Below, one piece after another: positions 60,869 through 64,000 of a stretch of DNA of 64,000 nt. The notes under the pieces were generated by a model, which was given only the letters and a program-made list of their open reading frames with translations, was not told the DNA's origin and ran no database searches. The position numbers and the translations under genes are program-made. The DNA lies in assembly GCF_042675705.1 (NCBI RefSeq), contig NZ_JBHTJJ010000001.1. One strand, given 5' to 3'. This DNA is from Ruegeria arenilitoris. GTDB lineage: Bacteria > Pseudomonadota > Alphaproteobacteria > Rhodobacterales > Rhodobacteraceae. Position 1 is the first letter of the stretch; each line of letters opens with the position of its first letter.

Positions 60869-61456
60869 ATGGCACGTACTCAAGGCTCTCATTCCGATAT
60901 CACCGGGCCCCGTATCCGCGAGGCCGCCCTGGGATTGTTTGCACGGCATGGCTATGCCGCTGTTTCCATGCGTCAAATCGCGGGGGAGGTCGGGGTGCAG
61001 GCCGGTGCGCTCTACAATTACACTCCGGACAAGCAAAGCCTTCTGTTCCGCCTGATGCAGGACCACATGCAAGAGCTGCTGGCGGCCTATGAAGAGTTGG
61101 AACCACAGGCGGATGCATTGGGCGCCCTGCGGCAATTCGTGGGTTTCCACATCCGGTTTCACATGCAGCGACCGGACGAAGTGTTCATCGCGTACATGGA
61201 GCTGCGAAACCTGACGCCTGAAAACTTCGCCGAAATCGAAAAGCTGCGCCGGCGGTATGAAGATGCGTTGCAGAGCATCCTTCTCGCCGGCCAGAAGGAC
61301 GGTCTGTTCTCGGTTCAGGATGCCAAAATCGCGACTCTGGCGGTGATTGCCATGCTGAATGGTGTCATGACGTGGTACCGGGCCGGTGGACGGCTTTCGC
61401 TGGACGAGGTCGAGCAGATTTATTGGGATATGGTACGCAAGGCGGTCGCGGCCTGA
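60869..61456 (+). CDS. TetR family transcriptional regulator
   Basis: This 195-residue regulator has the N-terminal helix-turn-helix (RIREAALGLFARHGYAAVSMRQIAGEVGVQAGALYNYTPDKQSLLFRL, about 15-60) and an all-helical ligand domain with WYRAGGRLSLDEVEQIYWDMV at the end, as in TetR_C regulators of fatty-acid or acyl-CoA metabolism. ATG at 60869 is in frame with the domain; the frame is open upstream through the palindrome. Ligand and targets are unknown; the palindrome just upstream suggests autoregulation. Confidence 0.92.
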   Translation: MARTQGSHSDITGPRIREAALGLFARHGYAAVSMRQIAGEVGVQAGALYNYTPDKQSLLFRLMQDHMQELLAAYEELEPQADALGALRQFVGFHIRFHMQRPDEVFIAYMELRNLTPENFAEIEKLRRRYEDALQSILLAGQKDGLFSVQDAKIATLAVIAMLNGVMTWYRAGGRLSLDEVEQIYWDMVRKAVAA

Positions 61457-61487
61457 CTGGCCGCGCCACGTTACTGCCTGTCTGGAG

Positions 61488-62399
61488 TCAGTGCGCCGGC
61501 TTGATGAAAGTACCGTTGCGCAACTCCCGAAACGCCTGCTCGAGTTCGGCGCGCGTGTTCATCACGATCGGGCCATGCCATGCGACCGGTTCATTGATCG
61601 GCGCACCCGAGATCAACAGGAACCGCACACCTTCAGGCCCGGCCTGAACGGTTATTTCGTCTCCGGTACCAAACCGCACCAGCGTCCGGTTACCCGACAT
61701 ATCGCGAATGTTCAGCTCTTGCCCGGCGACTTCCTTCTCAAGCAGAACGCCGGTCGGTTGCGAGGCGTCGGCGAAAGCGGCCTGCCCATCGAAAACATAG
61801 GCGAAAGCACGGCGATAAGTATCTATCTTGAATGTCTTTTTCACCCCTGCAGGAATCGATACGTCCAGGTATTGCGGGTCCGCGGCGATACCGTCCACCG
61901 GCCCGGTCTTACCCCAGAACTTGCCGACGATGACCCGCACCGTGGTGCCATCATCGTCGATCACTTCGGGAATGTCCTTGCCCTGAACGTCCTGGTAACG
62001 AGGAGCCGTCATCTTTTGAGCCGAGGGCAAGTTGCCCCACAGCTGAAACCCATGCATCTGACCGGATGTGTTTCCCTTGGGCATTTCCTGATGCAGAATT
62101 CCGGACCCCGCCGTCATCCACTGGACGTCTCCGGCACCCAATTGGCCGCTGTTGCCCAGCGAGTCGCTGTGATCGACGGTTCCCGACAACACGTATGTGA
62201 TGGTTTCAATGCCGCGGTGAGGGTGCCAGGGAAAGCCGGCCTGGTAGTCCTGCGGGTGCTCGTTGCGGAAGTCATCAAACAACAGGAATGGATCCAGTTC
62301 GGACGGATCCTGAAATCCAAAAGCGCGGTGAAGCTTTACGCCAGCGCCTTCCATCGTCGGAACGGCCTTGCGGGTTTCGAGTGTTGGTCTGAGCGACAT
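61488..62399 (-). CDS. Pirin family protein
   Basis: This 303-residue bicupin shows the pirin metal-binding motif HPHRGIETITYVLSGTVDHSDS (His residues near 59-61) and the sequence WMTAGSGILHQEMP, with a C-terminal cupin from about residue 185. Bacterial pirins have quercetinase activity or regulate pyruvate dehydrogenase; which applies is unknown. It is convergent with the TetR gene, 31 nt apart. Confidence 0.92.
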   Translation of the reverse strand: MSLRPTLETRKAVPTMEGAGVKLHRAFGFQDPSELDPFLLFDDFRNEHPQDYQAGFPWHPHRGIETITYVLSGTVDHSDSLGNSGQLGAGDVQWMTAGSGILHQEMPKGNTSGQMHGFQLWGNLPSAQKMTAPRYQDVQGKDIPEVIDDDGTTVRVIVGKFWGKTGPVDGIAADPQYLDVSIPAGVKKTFKIDTYRRAFAYVFDGQAAFADASQPTGVLLEKEVAGQELNIRDMSGNRTLVRFGTGDEITVQAGPEGVRFLLISGAPINEPVAWHGPIVMNTRAELEQAFRELRNGTFIKPAH

Positions 62400-62557
62400 G
62401 TGGGTCTCCTGTCTCTGGACCCGTTATCTAATTTTCGCTGAAGTACGGTCAATTCGCGAGAAAGCACTGCCTCTGTGCAAAATTGCGCCGGGTGAGTCTT
62501 GGCCTGTTGCTTGTCGCTGAAAGCGGGTATGGGGGGCAGGCAAAGGCGGAGTTGGAA

Positions 62558-63028
62558 ATGCAAGAAGACGTACTGGCAACGATTCAGGCTTCATCGGCAC
62601 GGCGGTGGATGGGCGTGGGAATGCTCGTCACTGTGGGCGTGTTCGTGACTTATGTCGCCCTGGCCGCACCGCCAGCGCCGGAATGGCAGCTGTTCTTGTT
62701 CGTGGTCGGAGGTGGCGCGCTTTGGCTCGCGCATCGCGTCTGGCATGCGACAGCGGACCGGATCGAACTGACGCGCACGGAATTGCGCACGGGCAGCGGC
62801 AAGCTGATTGCCGAGGTTGGTGAAATCGAAGGGGTGGATCGGGGTGTATTCGCCTTCAAGCCGTCGAACGGGTTTCTGCTGACGACCCGTAGCAAACGGG
62901 GCAGGGCTTGGGCCCCGGGCCTCTGGTGGCGCGTCGGGCGACGTGTCGGCGTCGGCGGCATGACGTCCGCCGCCGAGACCAAGTTCCTGTCAGAAATGCT
63001 TTCTGCGATGCTGGCCGAGGCCGAATAA
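62558..63028 (+). CDS. Hypothetical membrane protein
   Basis: This 156-residue protein has two hydrophobic segments (MGVGMLVTVGVFVTYVALA and LFLFVVGGGALWLAHRVW) followed by a soluble part with beta-type pattern (IELTRTELRTGSGKLIAEVGEIEGVDRGVFAFKPSNGFLLTTRS) that may resemble a PH-like domain. I do not recognise a specific family. ATG at 62558 preceded by GGAG is chosen; the frame extends upstream to 62483. It converges with the TadE-like gene 3 nt away. Confidence 0.75.
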   Translation: MQEDVLATIQASSARRWMGVGMLVTVGVFVTYVALAAPPAPEWQLFLFVVGGGALWLAHRVWHATADRIELTRTELRTGSGKLIAEVGEIEGVDRGVFAFKPSNGFLLTTRSKRGRAWAPGLWWRVGRRVGVGGMTSAAETKFLSEMLSAMLAEAE

Positions 63029-63031
63029 CCC

Positions 63032-63616
63032 TCAGCACCCGCCCGGTGCGTCGATCTTGTCGTAGACGCGCGGGTGGGTGAATACGAAATTGTCCATGGC
63101 AAATTCGTTTTCGCCGTATCCGATGCGGAAGGGACGGCGATAGAAGTCCTTCACTTCGACCAAAATCATCTTGCCGTTGTCCGGCATGATGGGCAGCTTG
63201 TCACGGATTTCGCTTATGGTGCCATCGGTCCACGCCTCAAAGCTTTCGCCGCGAATACAAGACCACTGCACATAGTGCCGGTCATCCGGCAGGTCGAAGC
63301 GAAGGAACGAGATGCGCATCGACACGTCGGAGCGGTCCGACATCATCTGCTGCAGCAGGTCGTACAGCGTATCCATATAGGTCGCGTTGATGTCATTGCG
63401 TTCGCGGGAAATGACATCGGCGATCGCATACGACGCCTTGAGATTCCGCGAGCTCTGCTTGTACCCGTCGAAGAACGTATAGGACGCACACATGCCCCAG
63501 AAGAGCAGGGGATAGATCATCACGGCCTCGACACTGATCACGCCGGATTCCTTGCGGGAAAACCGTTTCAGATACCGGACAGCCAGCGAGAAGATTGAGC
63601 GATCAGGTCGGTTCAT
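63032..63616 (-). CDS. TadE-like pilus assembly protein
   Basis: This 194-residue protein has a basic N-terminus, then GVISVEAVMIYPLLFWGMCASYTFF, a TadE-type single membrane helix with the conserved Glu after the type IV prepilin-like cut region, and a soluble extracytoplasmic domain. TadE/TadF minor pseudopilins serve the Flp/Tad tight-adherence pilus. ATG at 63616 is used (a TTG at 63622 is possible). It overlaps the upstream pilus-type gene by 14 nt, so they are an operon. Confidence 0.82.
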   Translation of the reverse strand: MNRPDRSIFSLAVRYLKRFSRKESGVISVEAVMIYPLLFWGMCASYTFFDGYKQSSRNLKASYAIADVISRERNDINATYMDTLYDLLQQMMSDRSDVSMRISFLRFDLPDDRHYVQWSCIRGESFEAWTDGTISEIRDKLPIMPDNGKMILVEVKDFYRRPFRIGYGENEFAMDNFVFTHPRVYDKIDAPGGC

Positions 63617-64000
63617 AGACAAACACCGTTGTTGCGTGCAGTTCGTACATACCGTTGGGCTTTTTCCGCGCGATGGCGCCCAGAATGGTACCCCACCACA
63701 GCGGTTTTACCTCGACGCAGGCGCGGACGATCATCAGTTCGTCCGACGTGCCGGGCTCGAAGATCTGGCTGTTGCGGATCGTTGCCGGGGTATCGATGCA
63801 GTAGGGGTTGGGATCCAGCGTGGTCCCAATAAACGGGTCGACGCGGGTCATTTCCAGGATCAGGTTTTCCTTGCACTCAGGAATGTAGCCTGCCTTGTCG
63901 CACACGATGTCCTTCAACAGAGTGTGGGTCCAGCCGTCCTGAACGTTGGTGGTATACTTGTCCAGATTGTTCAGGCGAACGTCGCGGATCGTTTCGTCCA
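63603..64000 (-). CDS. TadE/TadG-like protein, 5' end outside the window
   Basis: This open frame continues to the right edge; 131 C-terminal residues are visible (DETIRDVRLNNLDKYT near the edge). Cysteines in KDIVCDKAGYIPECKENLILEMTRVDP and NPYCIDTP may form disulfides in an extracytoplasmic domain. Overlap with the TadE-like gene and similar layout point to another minor pilin of the Tad system. The N-terminal membrane helix is not in view, so the class is an inference. Confidence 0.7.
   Translation of the reverse strand, partial: DETIRDVRLNNLDKYTTNVQDGWTHTLLKDIVCDKAGYIPECKENLILEMTRVDPFIGTTLDPNPYCIDTPATIRNSQIFEPGTSDELMIVRACVEVKPLWWGTILGAIARKKPNGMYELHATTVFVYEPT

Overview
The window looks like a chromosomal piece of an alphaproteobacterium of the Rhodobacteraceae (Roseobacter group). 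The reasons are the high-GC coding style, the block homoserine dehydrogenase-glpX-recJ-tRNA-Glu, a GlpSTPQUV-type glycerol ABC transporter, TRAP transporters, many Gfo/Idh/MocA and beta-hydroxyacid dehydrogenases, and the ubiT-ubiU-ubiV genes. Gene density is very high and many starts overlap the previous stop by 4 nt (ATGA or GTGA). I see no insertion sequence, prophage or CRISPR array.

Positions 1-33,700 are a large sugar-acid catabolic island. It opens (1-5,999, +) with a truncated ABC ATPase, two different ribose/galactofuranose-type permeases, an enolase-superfamily dehydratase, a zinc alcohol dehydrogenase and a KduD-like SDR. From 6,030 to 12,793 (-) come a YjbQ protein, a TIM-barrel epimerase-like protein, a beta-hydroxyacid dehydrogenase, mannonate dehydratase UxuA and three Gfo/Idh/MocA oxidoreductases. 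Divergent from these are uxaC and uxuB (12,896-15,457), facing kdgK and an EamA exporter. With UxuA these make a glucuronate-to-KDPG route; no KDPG aldolase is in the window. From 17,189 to 26,448 (-) lie another beta-hydroxyacid dehydrogenase, a fourth Gfo/Idh/MocA protein, an altronate/galactarate dehydratase, a phytanoyl-CoA dioxygenase-like protein, a TRAP transporter and a galactarolactone-cycloisomerase-like enzyme, next to a GntR regulator. DenD and a GarR-like reductase follow. Then a plus-strand operon (29,338-33,665) encodes an SDR, an IlvD/Edd dehydratase, a fumarylacetoacetate-hydrolase-family enzyme and a 2-hydroxyacid dehydrogenase. This set fits a non-phosphorylative pathway ending in 2,4-diketo-3-deoxy acid cleavage.

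Positions 33,683-42,634 hold a HupE/UreJ protein, a PpiC-type isomerase and a DUF3604 protein (a triad of unknown function), a Na/Pi cotransporter, a DeoR regulator, an SDR with its own terminator and an AraC regulator. Positions 42,839-48,056 are a nitrosative-stress and anaerobic-quinone block: NsrR-like regulator, hemerythrin protein, DUF2478 protein, UbiT, UbiU, UbiV and NnrS. UbiU and UbiV are expected to hydroxylate ubiquinone precursors without oxygen, as needed during denitrification.

Positions 48,044-49,541 carry an M56 peptidase/BlaI pair. Positions 49,592-55,631 carry the glycerol ABC operon glpVSTPQU, whose two ATPases look asymmetric and which contains a perfect hairpin after glpV. 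Two identical tRNA-Glu genes, recJ, glpX and hom follow, then a small lipoprotein, a TetR regulator next to a 22-bp palindrome, a pirin, a small membrane protein and two TadE-like pilus proteins, the last cut by the window edge.
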